Part shown: positions 43,263-51,316 of the stretch, piece by piece
Numbering within the stretch: position 1 is the stretch's first letter
How the letters are laid out: each line of letters starts with the position of its first letter
From: an uncultured Collinsella sp.
GTDB lineage: Bacteria; Actinomycetota; Coriobacteriia; Coriobacteriales; Coriobacteriaceae
NCBI GenBank assembly: GCA_902494345.1
Contig: CABUSV010000006.1
Coordinates: 1-64,000, forward strand
Direction of reading: 5' to 3'
Length of the DNA: 64,000 nt
Program-made: the position numbers and the translations under genes
Notes under the pieces: model-generated
The model's input: only the letters and a program-made list of their open reading frames with translations
Told to the model about the DNA's origin: nothing
Database searches by the model: none

Positions 43263-44174
43263 ATGTCCGAGAACGAAGAGATCATGAACGAGACCGAGAA
43301 CGAGACCATGGCTGCCGAGGTCGAGGCAGTCGAGACCGTGGAGACCGAAGCTGCCGAGGTTGAGGCTGCTGACGAGGTTTCCGCCGAGGAGGAGGCCGAG
43401 GTTGTCGAGGCCGCCGTTGATTACGATGACGAAGAGCTGATGGACAAGATGCAGAAGGCCGCCCGCCTGCTGCGTAGCCGTCGCTTTGCTATTTCCAAGG
43501 AGGAGGAGGCCAAGGCCGAGCGCATGGCGAACATCGAGCGCGCCATCAAGCTTCTTGACCTCAAGCCCAAGATGGAGCAGAAGGAAATGTCCGACCTGCT
43601 GGGCATGCGCCTTCGTGAGCTCGATGGCCTGATGGCCGAGGCCGAGGCCGCCGATCTGGTCGGCCGCATCGACGATGCCGAGGGCGATATGCGCAAGATT
43701 GTTGTCTTCGCCGCCGAGGATGCCGCTGAGGGCCTGGTCGAGCTTGCCAACAAGAAGGAGAAGCTCCTGCCCGAGCTTTCTTACGAGGAGGCCACCGAGC
43801 TGATGGCCGCCCTCGATAAGGTTATCGCTCCGCTCGTCGCCATGGGCCTGGACGAGGACCGCGGTCCTCGCGGCGGCCGTGACGACCGTGGTGGCCGTGG
43901 CGGCGACCGTGGCGGTCGCGGCGGCTTTGGCGATCGCGGTGGCCGTGGTGGCGACCGCGGCGGTCGCGGTGGCGATCGCGGCGGCCGTGGCGGTTTTGGT
44001 GACCGTGGCGGCGACCGTGGCGGTCGCGGCGGCTTTGGCGGCAACCGTGGTGGCTATGGCGATCGCGGTGGCAACCGTGGCGGCTTTGGCGGCAACCGTG
44101 GTAACGACCGTGGCGGTCGCGGTGGCGACCGTGGCGGCCGCAACGGCGGCGGCTTCCGCGGCAACCGCTTCTAG
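43263..44174 (+). CDS. acidic/RGG-repeat protein, putative nucleic-acid-binding
   Basis: 303 aa in three parts. Residues 1-60 are very acidic (Glu/Ala repeats). Residues ~60-195 are mainly helical and contain a possible winged-helix-like part (ERAIKLLDLKPKMEQKEMSD, LLGMRLRELDGL). Residues ~200-303 are almost wholly RGG, GDRGG, GFGDRGG and GGNRGG repeats, the RNA-binding type seen in eukaryotic RGG proteins. It lacks helicase motifs. RNA binding and condensate formation are inferred. AAGGAG precedes the ATG. No neighbouring gene appears to be cotranscribed. Confidence 0.8.
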   Translation: MSENEEIMNETENETMAAEVEAVETVETEAAEVEAADEVSAEEEAEVVEAAVDYDDEELMDKMQKAARLLRSRRFAISKEEEAKAERMANIERAIKLLDLKPKMEQKEMSDLLGMRLRELDGLMAEAEAADLVGRIDDAEGDMRKIVVFAAEDAAEGLVELANKKEKLLPELSYEEATELMAALDKVIAPLVAMGLDEDRGPRGGRDDRGGRGGDRGGRGGFGDRGGRGGDRGGRGGDRGGRGGFGDRGGDRGGRGGFGGNRGGYGDRGGNRGGFGGNRGNDRGGRGGDRGGRNGGGFRGNRF

Positions 44175-44178
44175 TTGG

Positions 44179-44206
44179 GTTACGCGGTTTTACCAAACCG
44201 CGTAAC
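44179..44206. terminator. hairpin after the RGG gene
   Basis: GTTACGCGGTTT/AAACCGCGTAAC arms (12 bp) with a 4-nt loop, 5 nt after the stop; flanked by CTAGTT and CTAGTTG. No T run. Confidence 0.55.
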
Positions 44207-44217
44207 TAGTTGACGCT

Positions 44218-44323
44218 GCGCGCCCACCAGAGCGACAACTTGTCATTCAGAGAGGACGGCATGACCAGAAGGTCTATGCCGTCCTCTTTTCATGCCAATT
44301 TGTTCGCTCTGGTGGGCGCTCGC
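44218..44323. repeat. nested inverted repeat
   Basis: GCGCCCACCAGAGCGA-type left arm (about 44218-44237) pairs with TTGTTCGCTCTGGTGGGCGC (about 44300-44319). The hairpin at 44251-44290 sits in the loop. Confidence 0.7.
44251..44290 (+). terminator. intrinsic terminator inside the nested repeat
   Basis: GAGGACGGCAT pairs with ATGCCGTCCTC, followed by TTTT. Confidence 0.85.
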
Positions 44324-44372
44324 TGTCGGTGCCAAAACATCGACATTGCCATGATCCAGACCTGCTAAAAGA

Positions 44373-44428
44373 TAGTCGTTGGGGACGTTCTTGTTTGACT
44401 GGTCATTTAAGAACGTCCCCAACGACTA
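44373..44428. repeat. palindromic repeat, GGGGAC family, copy 2
   Basis: TAGTCGTTGGGGACGTTC pairs with GAACGTCCCCAACGACTA. It shares its interior (TTTGACTGGTCATTTAAGAAC-like) with 9474-9526. Confidence 0.8.
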
Positions 44429-44436
44429 CGTAGCAT

Positions 44437-44500
44437 GAGAGTGGATAATCTCCCGGTATGAGCCCATATTCATGCTCAAGGTGGGAGATTATCCACTCTC
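44437..44500. repeat. 18-bp inverted repeat with GGGAGATTATCC arms
   Basis: GAGAGTGGATAATCTCCC and GGGAGATTATCCACTCTC are exact complements, with a 28-nt loop. It lies just 3' of pdxT and may be its 3'-end structure. Confidence 0.75.
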
Positions 44501-44523
44501 GTTTCGTTTGTTGATTTCGATGC

Positions 44524-45111
44524 CTACATTTGTAGGAACAGTTCGTGGAGGCGGGTGTCTTCGTCGAGTTCGGGGTGGAAGGTTACGCCGAGCTGGTTGC
44601 CCTGACGGGCGGCGACGATACGGCCGTCGACTTCGGCCAGAGCCTTAGCATTGCCGTGCACCTCGACGATGCGGGGCGCGCGGATAAACGTCAGCGGCAC
44701 TTCACCGTCGATGTCGGCTACCTGCCCCTTGGTTCGAAAGCTGCCGAGCTGCCTGCCGTAGGCATTGCGCTCGACAAGTACATCCATGGTTGCCAGGCGC
44801 GGCGTCCCCTTATCGTCGTGGGCGGCAAGGTCGTGAGCCAGTAGAATCAGGCCAGCGCAGGTGCCCAGGACGGGCATGCCTTCAACGATACGGGCACGAA
44901 GCTCCTCGAGCATGTCCAACTCATCAAGCAGCTTGCCTTGAACGGTAGACTCGCCGCCGGGAAGTACCAGACGGTCAAAGTCCTGCTTCAAATCAGCCGC
45001 CTGCCTCAGCTCAATACAGTGTGCGCCAAGCTCGGATAGTCTTGCCTCGTGCTCGGCAAAAGCGCCTTGGACCGCCAGCACGGCGACCGTCTGGTCTGCA
45101 TAATCGCTCAT
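44524..45111 (-). CDS. pdxT: pyridoxal 5'-phosphate synthase glutaminase subunit
   Basis: 195 aa. It provides ammonia to PdxS by hydrolysing glutamine. GTCAGLILLA holds the nucleophilic Cys, LPGGESTVQGKLL the oxyanion strand, and FHPEL the His-Glu pair. It lies 20 bp after pdxS with its own AAAGGA. Confidence 0.96.
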   Translation of the reverse strand: MSDYADQTVAVLAVQGAFAEHEARLSELGAHCIELRQAADLKQDFDRLVLPGGESTVQGKLLDELDMLEELRARIVEGMPVLGTCAGLILLAHDLAAHDDKGTPRLATMDVLVERNAYGRQLGSFRTKGQVADIDGEVPLTFIRAPRIVEVHGNAKALAEVDGRIVAARQGNQLGVTFHPELDEDTRLHELFLQM

Positions 45112-45131
45112 GTGCGATCCTTTCTGCTGGA

Positions 45132-46022
45132 CTAGCGCCCGCGCTCCTCCATGATGATCTCGATCTCGTCGGCGTTGATGCCCACCATAGCCTCACCCAG
45201 GTCCTCCGAAAGCTCGGCAATGAGCTTGGCGTCGGTAAAGTTTGCCACGGCCTTGACGATGGCGGCAGCGCGCTTGGCGGGGTCGCCGCTCTTAAAGATG
45301 CCCGAGCCGACAAAAACGCCCTCGGCGCCCAACTGCATCATCAGCGCGGCATCGGCAGGGGTCGCCACACCGCCGGCAGCAAAGTTCACGACGGGAAGCT
45401 TGCCTGCGGTATGGACCTCGCGCACCAGCTCAACCGGAACCTGCAGCTGCTTGGCTGCCTCAAAGAGCTCATCATCGCGTAATGCAACGACGTCGCGGAT
45501 CTGCTTTTGGATTTTGCGCATGTGACGCACGGCCTGAACGACGTCGCCCGTGCCCGGCTCGCCCTTGGTGCGGATCATCGTGGCGCCCTCGGCAACACGG
45601 CGCAGCGCCTCGCCCAGATCGCGGGCGCCGCAGACAAACGGCACGTCAAACTGGGTCTTGTCGATGTGATAGACGTCATCGGCGGGGGAGAGAACCTCGG
45701 ACTCGTCGATGTAGTCGATCTCGATAGCCTGAAGGACCTGCGCCTCGACGATGTGACCGATGCGGCACTTGGCCATAACAGGGATGGAGACGGCCTCTTG
45801 GATGCCCTTGATCATCTTGGGGTCGCTCATGCGCGAGACGCCGCCCGCGGCACGGATGTCGGCCGGGATGCGTTCGAGAGCCATGACGGCGCAGGCGCCC
45901 GCCTCCTCGGCGATGCGTGCCTGCTCGGGCGTGGTGACGTCCATGATGACGCCGCCCTTGAGCATCTGCGCGAGCTCGCGATTGAGTTTGACGCGATCTG
46001 CCTTGCTGGTCTGTTCTGCCAT
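45132..46022 (-). CDS. pdxS: pyridoxal 5'-phosphate synthase subunit PdxS
   Basis: 296 aa. [33 protein letters not shown] with the Schiff-base Lys, and the C-terminal [11 protein letters not shown] are hallmark PdxS sequences. It makes PLP from ribose 5-phosphate, glyceraldehyde 3-phosphate and ammonia. ATG 46022 follows AAGGGAG; an ATG 14 codons upstream does not. It is divergent from pdxR. Confidence 0.97.
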   Translation of the reverse strand: MAEQTSKADRVKLNRELAQMLKGGVIMDVTTPEQARIAEEAGACAVMALERIPADIRAAGGVSRMSDPKMIKGIQEAVSIPVMAKCRIGHIVEAQVLQAIEIDYIDESEVLSPADDVYHIDKTQFDVPFVCGARDLGEALRRVAEGATMIRTKGEPGTGDVVQAVRHMRKIQKQIRDVVALRDDELFEAAKQLQVPVELVREVHTAGKLPVVNFAAGGVATPADAALMMQLGAEGVFVGSGIFKSGDPAKRAAAIVKAVANFTDAKLIAELSEDLGEAMVGINADEIEIIMEERGR

Positions 46023-46114
46023 GGTTGCTCCCTTGGTTGGCATGTGCATTGCTTGACGGAACATCCTATCGGGGAGCTGGGTATGGCAAAATACTCAGTT
46101 TTGGAGATAATAAC

Positions 46115-46156
46115 AAGGTCAGACTAATACCAGATTGAATGGCTTAATAAGGTCAG
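46115..46156. promoter_or_regulatory. direct repeats in the pdxS-pdxR divergent promoter region
   Basis: AAGGTCAG occurs at 46115-46122 and 46149-46156, 34 bp apart on the same face. PdxR-type MocR regulators bind direct repeats in this arrangement. No dyad is needed. Confidence 0.6.
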
Positions 46157-46167
46157 GTGATAAACTC

Positions 46168-47607
46168 ATGCTTGACTACAATTTGGAAAAACGCGGCGAA
46201 GCATCGCTCTATGAGTATGTTTACCAGCAAATTCGAGATGATATTGTTGCTGGCCGTATTGCGGCGGGGGAGCATCTGCCGTCTAAGCGCGCCTTTGCCC
46301 GTCATCTGGGAATCAGTGTCATTACCATCGAGAATGCATATAGCCAGCTACTTGCCGAGGGCTATATTTGCTCAATGCCGCGTCGTGGCTACTACGCTTG
46401 CGAGCTTCCGGATGCACCGGTTTTGGCTTCGGCTGCGGAGGGCATCGACCGAGATGCCGTCTCTGTGGGCCCCAGCGCGCATGATGTCCGCGGGCGGGTC
46501 GAGCAATTCGACGCACTTTCTCCTTCCGCTTTGGAGGCGGCGCGGCTTTGGCAAAGCGCGCTACGGGCGACGTTGGCATCCGAAGACGAGCGCGAGATCT
46601 TTTCGCCCGCACCGGCGCAGGGCACCGCTCGGCTACGACGCGCAATTGCTCACCATCTGCGCGGGACAAGGGGTATGAATGTCGACCCCAACAACATCGT
46701 TATCGGTGCGGGCGCCCAGCTGCTCGATACCATGTTGGTTCAGTTGCTTGGCGCTGACAAGGTGTATGCCGTTGAGGACCCGGGCTATTTGCGCCTGACG
46801 CGCATCTATCAGGCTATGGGCTGCCAAGTACGACATATCCCGTTGGATGACGATGGCGTGGACCTGAGCGCTCTGCAGAAAACTGGGACCGATGTCCTTC
46901 ACCTTATGCCGTCCCATCAGTATCCCACCGGTCTTGTGACGAGCATTGCGCGTCGCTATGCGCTGCTGAGCTGGGCCGCCGAGCGACCAGGTCGGTATCT
47001 CATCGAAGATGACTTTGATTGTGAGTTTCGCCTTGCCGGCAAGCCGATTCCCGCGCTCGCATCGATCGATGCCGCCCAGTCGGTTATTTACACCAACACG
47101 TTTTCGAAGAGCCTGTCATCGGCGTTGCGTCTGGCGTACATGGTGCTGCCCGATGAGTTAATGGAGCGGTTTAGGCGCAACCTTGGTTTCTACGCCTCGT
47201 CGGTGAGCTCTGTTGACCAGGTCGCTTTGGCGCGTTTGCTGGAATCGGGTGATTACGAGCGACATGTGAACCGCGTGCGCGTTCGTGCTCGCGAGGCGCG
47301 TGATGGCCTGATGGCGCTTGTGCGGAAGGTATTTCCGGCAGGAGAGGTCTCGATCGAGCATGCAGACGCGGGCCTTTACTGTATCGTGGTTGCGGAGCGT
47401 GGAACGGGCGGAAGCACTTTTGCATGGGCCCTCACGCGCTCGAGCATCCCTTTTATCGATATCGGTGACTGTTTTTGGTGTGCCGATGGCGCATCTGTCC
47501 CTGAAAACTCAACTCAAATTCTTGTTCAGTATGACGATCTGAGTCCAAAAGTACTAACTACCTTGGAATTGCAGCTAATGGGGGCACTCTGCAACCTAAG
47601 TGAGTAG
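46168..47607 (+). CDS. pdxR: PdxR/MocR-family regulator (GntR-HTH plus aminotransferase-like domain)
   Basis: 479 aa. The N-terminal GntR helix-turn-helix (SLYEYVYQQIRDDIVAGRI, LPSKRAFARHLGISVITIENAY) is joined to a fold-type-I aminotransferase domain (PLP-lysine segment TNTFSKSLSSALRLAYMV). In this family PLP binding controls pdxST. ATG 46168 has AGGTGA upstream. The last codons (CTA AGT GAG TAG) are the left end of a 122-bp repeat element. Confidence 0.92.
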   Translation: MLDYNLEKRGEASLYEYVYQQIRDDIVAGRIAAGEHLPSKRAFARHLGISVITIENAYSQLLAEGYICSMPRRGYYACELPDAPVLASAAEGIDRDAVSVGPSAHDVRGRVEQFDALSPSALEAARLWQSALRATLASEDEREIFSPAPAQGTARLRRAIAHHLRGTRGMNVDPNNIVIGAGAQLLDTMLVQLLGADKVYAVEDPGYLRLTRIYQAMGCQVRHIPLDDDGVDLSALQKTGTDVLHLMPSHQYPTGLVTSIARRYALLSWAAERPGRYLIEDDFDCEFRLAGKPIPALASIDAAQSVIYTNTFSKSLSSALRLAYMVLPDELMERFRRNLGFYASSVSSVDQVALARLLESGDYERHVNRVRVRAREARDGLMALVRKVFPAGEVSIEHADAGLYCIVVAERGTGGSTFAWALTRSSIPFIDIGDCFWCADGASVPENSTQILVQYDDLSPKVLTTLELQLMGALCNLSE

Positions 47608-47716
47608 ACTTTTAGCACTTTGGCGACCAGGCAGTTTTGTAACAAGCTATCTACCATCGGTTTTGAAAAGCAGGATGACCGGCCTGCTCGGGATGTTCAA
47701 AGAAGTCTACTCACTT
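47596..47716 (+). repeat. ~122-bp inverted-end element, copy A
   Basis: It begins CTAAGTGAGTAGACTTTT and ends AGAAGTCTACTCACTT. The interior (TGGCGACCAGGC, GTTTTG, AACAAG, TGCTCGG) aligns with copy B over its length at roughly 70% by eye. The right end has lost its last two bases. The stop codon of pdxR (47605-47607) lies in the left end. Confidence 0.85.
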
Positions 47717-47750
47717 GCCGCGCAAAGCTTCTGCATGAGAAAAAAATGGG

Positions 47751-47816
47751 GTTTTCAACAGGGCTTCGTCCAGCTCTCGGCAAGCTTTTGGCCAGTTGGG
47801 GAGGGCTGTTGAAAAC
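47751..47816. repeat. 11-bp inverted repeat between element A and the nuclease gene
   Basis: GTTTTCAACAG (47751-47761) and CTGTTGAAAAC (47806-47816) enclose 44 bp. It may be a second short element or a hairpin in the nuclease leader. No other copy was seen here. Confidence 0.6.
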
Positions 47817-47893
47817 TTGGCAGTCCGTTCGGCGCCATTTTTGGTGCGTTCGCGCCAATGCGTGACTGACTGGGTTGAAATTCGTGTTTTCCT

Positions 47894-49027
47894 GTGCCTA
47901 TGAAGGATCTAGTTTGTGACATATCGGCTTTTAGGTACTGGCGTTTGCCCCCTCAGGTTCGTGCTTTGTGTCCGCCGCTTCCACGGCCGGAAGAAGACCG
48001 GCAGCGATATGACCTTGCCCGTAACCCGACGGCTGCGGTTGTGCTCGGCTTTCCGTTGTATACATTGGTTCGGACGAGAAACAAGCGGACTTGTCCTGCC
48101 AGTATCAGACAGCGGCTGTTTCTTGGTGAGCTCCCCAGGGAATCCGTGCTGGAAACGGAGCATGGGTTTTTGATTACGTCTCCTCTACTGACGGCATTCA
48201 TCATGTCGCGGCACCTGACGGATCTCCAGCTTCTTTTGGTATTGGCGGAGATGTGTGGCTTGTTTGCGGTGTGCGCTCTGCCGGCGGCACTTGAGGCGGA
48301 GCTTTCGCGTGCAATTGATTCGGGCGCGATTTCGACAACGTTCGGTTGGGTGCGCTGCCCGTCCGAGGACGGCACCGCCTCAAATTTATGGCGTCGAGAC
48401 GCTTTGGTTTTGGGCGGAGACCTTGACCGTTTTTGTTCAGATGTTTGCGGGATGCGTTACGGCAATAGATTTATGGCGGTATCGCAACTCGTTCCATTGG
48501 GTGCCGCGTCGCCTTTTGAGGTCGAGGCGTATTTGCTCCTTGCACTGCCGCGATCCCTGGGAGGCGAAGGTTTTTGCGACATAGAGCTTAATGTTGAAGT
48601 GATGCTAGGCACAAGTGCTCGAGCGATTGTGGGAAAGTCCCGTGTATATATCGACCTACTTCTTTCTTCGCCGGACGGCAGGCGACAGGTGGCCATTGAA
48701 TGTCAGGGAAAGGCCTCGCACGGGCGCGCAGGGGATGGCTTGCGCGATGCTGACCGCATGACGGCCCTTCAGACCATGGGCTACGATGTGCTTCTCCTGA
48801 CACACAGACAGATATCGGATGAGGATAGATTCCGCGCGATCGTTAAGGCCGTATACAGGATGCTCGATGCTGAATATCGTGATAAAAGCTCGGATGAGCA
48901 ACGGGCTGAGGCATTACTCCGGTCTGAACTATTCGTTGACTGGACAAAATTGGGAGTAATCGACGGAAAGATGCCCGTTAGACGCAAAATAGCTCGATCG
49001 TGGACGGTTGCGGAACTAAGTGAGTAG
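47894..49027 (+). CDS. AbiEi-like / DUF559-type PD-(D/E)xK nuclease-like protein
   Basis: 377 aa from GTG 47894, or 375 from ATG 47900; no strong ribosome site is seen for either. Residues ~75-135 resemble the AbiEi-type region (VLETEHGFLITSPLLTAF). The C-terminal part has E209 (SPFEVEAYLL), D254 (VYIDLL) and E269-x-Q271 (AIECQGKASH), followed by RMTALQTMGYDVLLLT, the arrangement of Vsr/DUF559 PD-(D/E)xK folds with Gln for Lys. DNA cleavage or binding is inferred. The gene lies between two ~122-bp elements, and its stop TAG is inside element B. Confidence 0.65.
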   Translation: MPMKDLVCDISAFRYWRLPPQVRALCPPLPRPEEDRQRYDLARNPTAAVVLGFPLYTLVRTRNKRTCPASIRQRLFLGELPRESVLETEHGFLITSPLLTAFIMSRHLTDLQLLLVLAEMCGLFAVCALPAALEAELSRAIDSGAISTTFGWVRCPSEDGTASNLWRRDALVLGGDLDRFCSDVCGMRYGNRFMAVSQLVPLGAASPFEVEAYLLLALPRSLGGEGFCDIELNVEVMLGTSARAIVGKSRVYIDLLLSSPDGRRQVAIECQGKASHGRAGDGLRDADRMTALQTMGYDVLLLTHRQISDEDRFRAIVKAVYRMLDAEYRDKSSDEQRAEALLRSELFVDWTKLGVIDGKMPVRRKIARSWTVAELSE

Positions 49028-49138
49028 ACTTTTGGCTTGATGGCGACCAGGCCGTTTTGCGACAAGTCATTTACCTGCGACTTTATGAAGCAATATGGAT
49101 GGCGTGCTCGGCAAGTTCCAAAAAGTCTACTCACTTAG
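49016..49138 (+). repeat. ~122-bp inverted-end element, copy B
   Basis: Full-length copy: CTAAGTGAGTAGACTTTT at 49016-49033 and the exact complement at 49121-49138. The nuclease stop codon (49025-49027) lies in the left end. Confidence 0.9.
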
Positions 49139-49203
49139 TTTTTGACGAGAAACCGATGCCGAAGGCGGTCCTATTTCAGGGCGTTAACAAGTTCGTGAGG
49201 CAC

Positions 49204-49235
49204 GAAAAAGGCCCGGACCAATACGGTCCGGGCCT
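49204..49235 (-). terminator. terminator of the rubrerythrin gene
   Basis: AGGCCCGGACC/GGTCCGGGCCT with a T run on the minus strand. Confidence 0.9.
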
Positions 49236-49269
49236 CATCGAGCTAGAGGTTATGTCTCAAGCGGTTGGC

Positions 49270-49830
49270 TTAGCCAAAGTAGCGCTTAAGCAGGCCGGCA
49301 AAAGCTTTGCCGTGGCGGGCCTCGTCACGAGCCATCTCGTGCACGGTGTCGTGGATGGCATCGAGGCCAGCGGCCTTGGCGCGCTTAGCAAGATCGGTCT
49401 TGCCGGCGGTGGCGCCGTTCTCGGCCTCAACGCGCATCTCGAGGTTCTTCTTGGTAGAGTCGGTCACGACCTCGCCCAGGAGCTCAGCGAACTTGGCGGC
49501 GTGCTCGGCCTCCTCGTGGGCAGCCTTCTCCCAGTACAGGCCGATCTCGGGATAGCCCTCGCGATGAGCGACGCGAGCCATGGCCAGGTACATACCGACC
49601 TCGGAGCACTCACCCTCAAAGTTGGCGCGCAGGTCGGCAACGATGTCCTCAGAGACGCCCTCCATCTTGGCGACGCCCACGACGTGCTCGGCAGCCCACT
49701 CGAGCTGGCCCTCCTCCTGCTTCAGGAAACGAGAACCGGGCACGCCGCACTGGGGGCACTTGAAGTCCTCGGGCAGCTGATCGCCGTCGAACTCTTCCAC
49801 ATAACCGCAAACGGGGCAAACAAACTTCAT
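49270..49830 (-). CDS. reverse rubrerythrin (N-terminal rubredoxin, diiron C-terminus)
   Basis: 186 aa. A rubredoxin-like iron site ([17 protein letters not shown]) comes first, then a ferritin-like four-helix diiron domain ([40 protein letters not shown]). This is the reverse domain order of classical rubrerythrin. It reduces hydrogen peroxide in anaerobes. ATG 49830 follows AAAGGA; the frame continues upstream without support. Confidence 0.94.
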   Translation of the reverse strand: MKFVCPVCGYVEEFDGDQLPEDFKCPQCGVPGSRFLKQEEGQLEWAAEHVVGVAKMEGVSEDIVADLRANFEGECSEVGMYLAMARVAHREGYPEIGLYWEKAAHEEAEHAAKFAELLGEVVTDSTKKNLEMRVEAENGATAGKTDLAKRAKAAGLDAIHDTVHEMARDEARHGKAFAGLLKRYFG

Positions 49831-50034
49831 GATTCGATCCTTTCGATCGATGGCGATTGCGCGCTCGTCCGGTCCCGTAAGGGCCCTCTCCGGACGTGCG
49901 TCTTGACGAGTTCTATTATCCATAAATGCAACCAAATGTGAAGCCTATTAGGAATGATTTTTAATAAAACAATTTTGAGATATGAAGATGTTGATTGATT
50001 AACGATTGGCAGGCCGTCTTTGACCGCCGCTGAG

Positions 50035-50068
50035 TACAATCGGGCGAGCAAATGTTGACCTATCAACA
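50035..50068 (+). promoter_or_regulatory. promoter -10 and operator-like dyad before the adh-aldh operon
   Basis: TACAAT at 50035-50040 may be a -10 box; no good -35 is evident. TGTTGA and TCAACA (50053-50068) form a perfect dyad with a 4-bp centre, about where transcription would start, which suits a repressor site. Confidence 0.5.
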
Positions 50069-50086
50069 AATGAAGGAGTTTCCTTT

Positions 50087-51307
50087 ATGCATCTAGCCCG
50101 TCGTGCCTGGTGCCGAACATATCAGACGGTTTTTCGCATTGCATTGCCGATCCTGCCCTATACCGAGCCGCGCATTTTAGAGCATGCCGAGGATGTGCCC
50201 GCGGTGCTTCAAAAGCGCTCGATCCAGAAGGTCCTTATCGTGACGGATCCTGGTATTGCACGTTTGGGGCTCACGGCATCACTCGAGCGTGCGCTTACGG
50301 CTCAGGGGATTGGCGTTACGGTCTATGCCGAAACGCGTGCAAACCCCACGGTTTCAAACGTGGAAGAAGCGGCGTCCCTGTATCGAGAGAGCGCCTGCCA
50401 GGCCATTATCGGCTTTGGCGGTGGCTCGGCCATGGACTGTGCCAAGGGCGTGGGCGCACGCATTGCGCAGCCAAACAAGCCCATCAACAAGATGCGCGGC
50501 CTACTGCGGATTCATCGTCTCCTGCCGCTGCTTATTGCGGTTCCCACTACCGCCGGTACGGGAAGCGAAGTCACGCTCGCGGCGGTTATCACCGATGACG
50601 AGACGCACTACAAATACCCCATTAACGACTTTGTGCTCATCCCGCGTTTTGCAGTCCACGACCCCGAGTTTACGTGCGGCTTGCCCGCTTCCATTACGGG
50701 GCAGACGGGCATGGACGCCCTGACGCATGCCGTTGAGGCCTTTATCGGGCGAAGCACCACGCCCTATACGCGTAAGATGGCGCGACAGGCGGTGCAGCTT
50801 ATCCACGACAATTTGCTCGAGGCCTATGAGCATGGTGACGACATGTGCGCTCGTCGCAATATGCTTTTGGCGGCGTATAAGGCGGGCGTTGCGTTTACCC
50901 GCTCCTATGTCGGATATGTGCATGCCATCGCGCACAGTTTGGGCGGCCGATACGGAATTCCGCACGGTTTGGCCAACGCGATCATCCTGCCGCACATGCT
51001 TCGCGCTTATGGTGACGCCGCCGCCCCCAAGCTTGCCGATCTTGCTCACATGGCGGGCATTGCGCCGGCTACCGCGCAGGATAGTCTTGCGGCCGAGGCC
51101 TTTATCGATTGGGTCGACCGCATGAACGAGGCCCTGGGAATCCCCAAATATGTCTCGGGCATTCGCCGCTCTGACATTCCCGAGATGGCGGCGCATGCCG
51201 ATGCCGAGGCCAATCCGCTATACCCCGTTCCGCTTCTAATGGACCGTTTGGAGCTCGAGCGTATGTATGAGGTCGTCGCGGGTGGTATGTTTGAGGACGA
51301 GAACTAG
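50087..51307 (+). CDS. iron-containing alcohol dehydrogenase
   Basis: 406 aa, group III ADH. GGGSAMDCAKGV binds NAD(P), TTAGTGSEVT continues the site, and metal ligands are the Asp in TGMDALTHAVEAF and His residues in HAIAHSLGGRYGIPHG. It interconverts an alcohol and an aldehyde. AAGGAG precedes the ATG. An aldehyde dehydrogenase begins 9 bp downstream, so the pair likely oxidises or reduces the same substrate. Confidence 0.93.
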   Translation: MHLARRAWCRTYQTVFRIALPILPYTEPRILEHAEDVPAVLQKRSIQKVLIVTDPGIARLGLTASLERALTAQGIGVTVYAETRANPTVSNVEEAASLYRESACQAIIGFGGGSAMDCAKGVGARIAQPNKPINKMRGLLRIHRLLPLLIAVPTTAGTGSEVTLAAVITDDETHYKYPINDFVLIPRFAVHDPEFTCGLPASITGQTGMDALTHAVEAFIGRSTTPYTRKMARQAVQLIHDNLLEAYEHGDDMCARRNMLLAAYKAGVAFTRSYVGYVHAIAHSLGGRYGIPHGLANAIILPHMLRAYGDAAAPKLADLAHMAGIAPATAQDSLAAEAFIDWVDRMNEALGIPKYVSGIRRSDIPEMAAHADAEANPLYPVPLLMDRLELERMYEVVAGGMFEDEN

Positions 51308-51316
51308 GAGGTTGCC

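Noticed and set aside
43859..44160. RGG-coding DNA as a CRISPR-like or satellite array
   Set aside because: The repeats keep a single open frame with no constant spacer length; they are coding.
43879..44205. Alternative frames across the RGG repeats
   Set aside because: They read the GGC/CGT repeat out of frame as Ala/Val or Arg/His runs; the RGG frame has the start and ribosome site.
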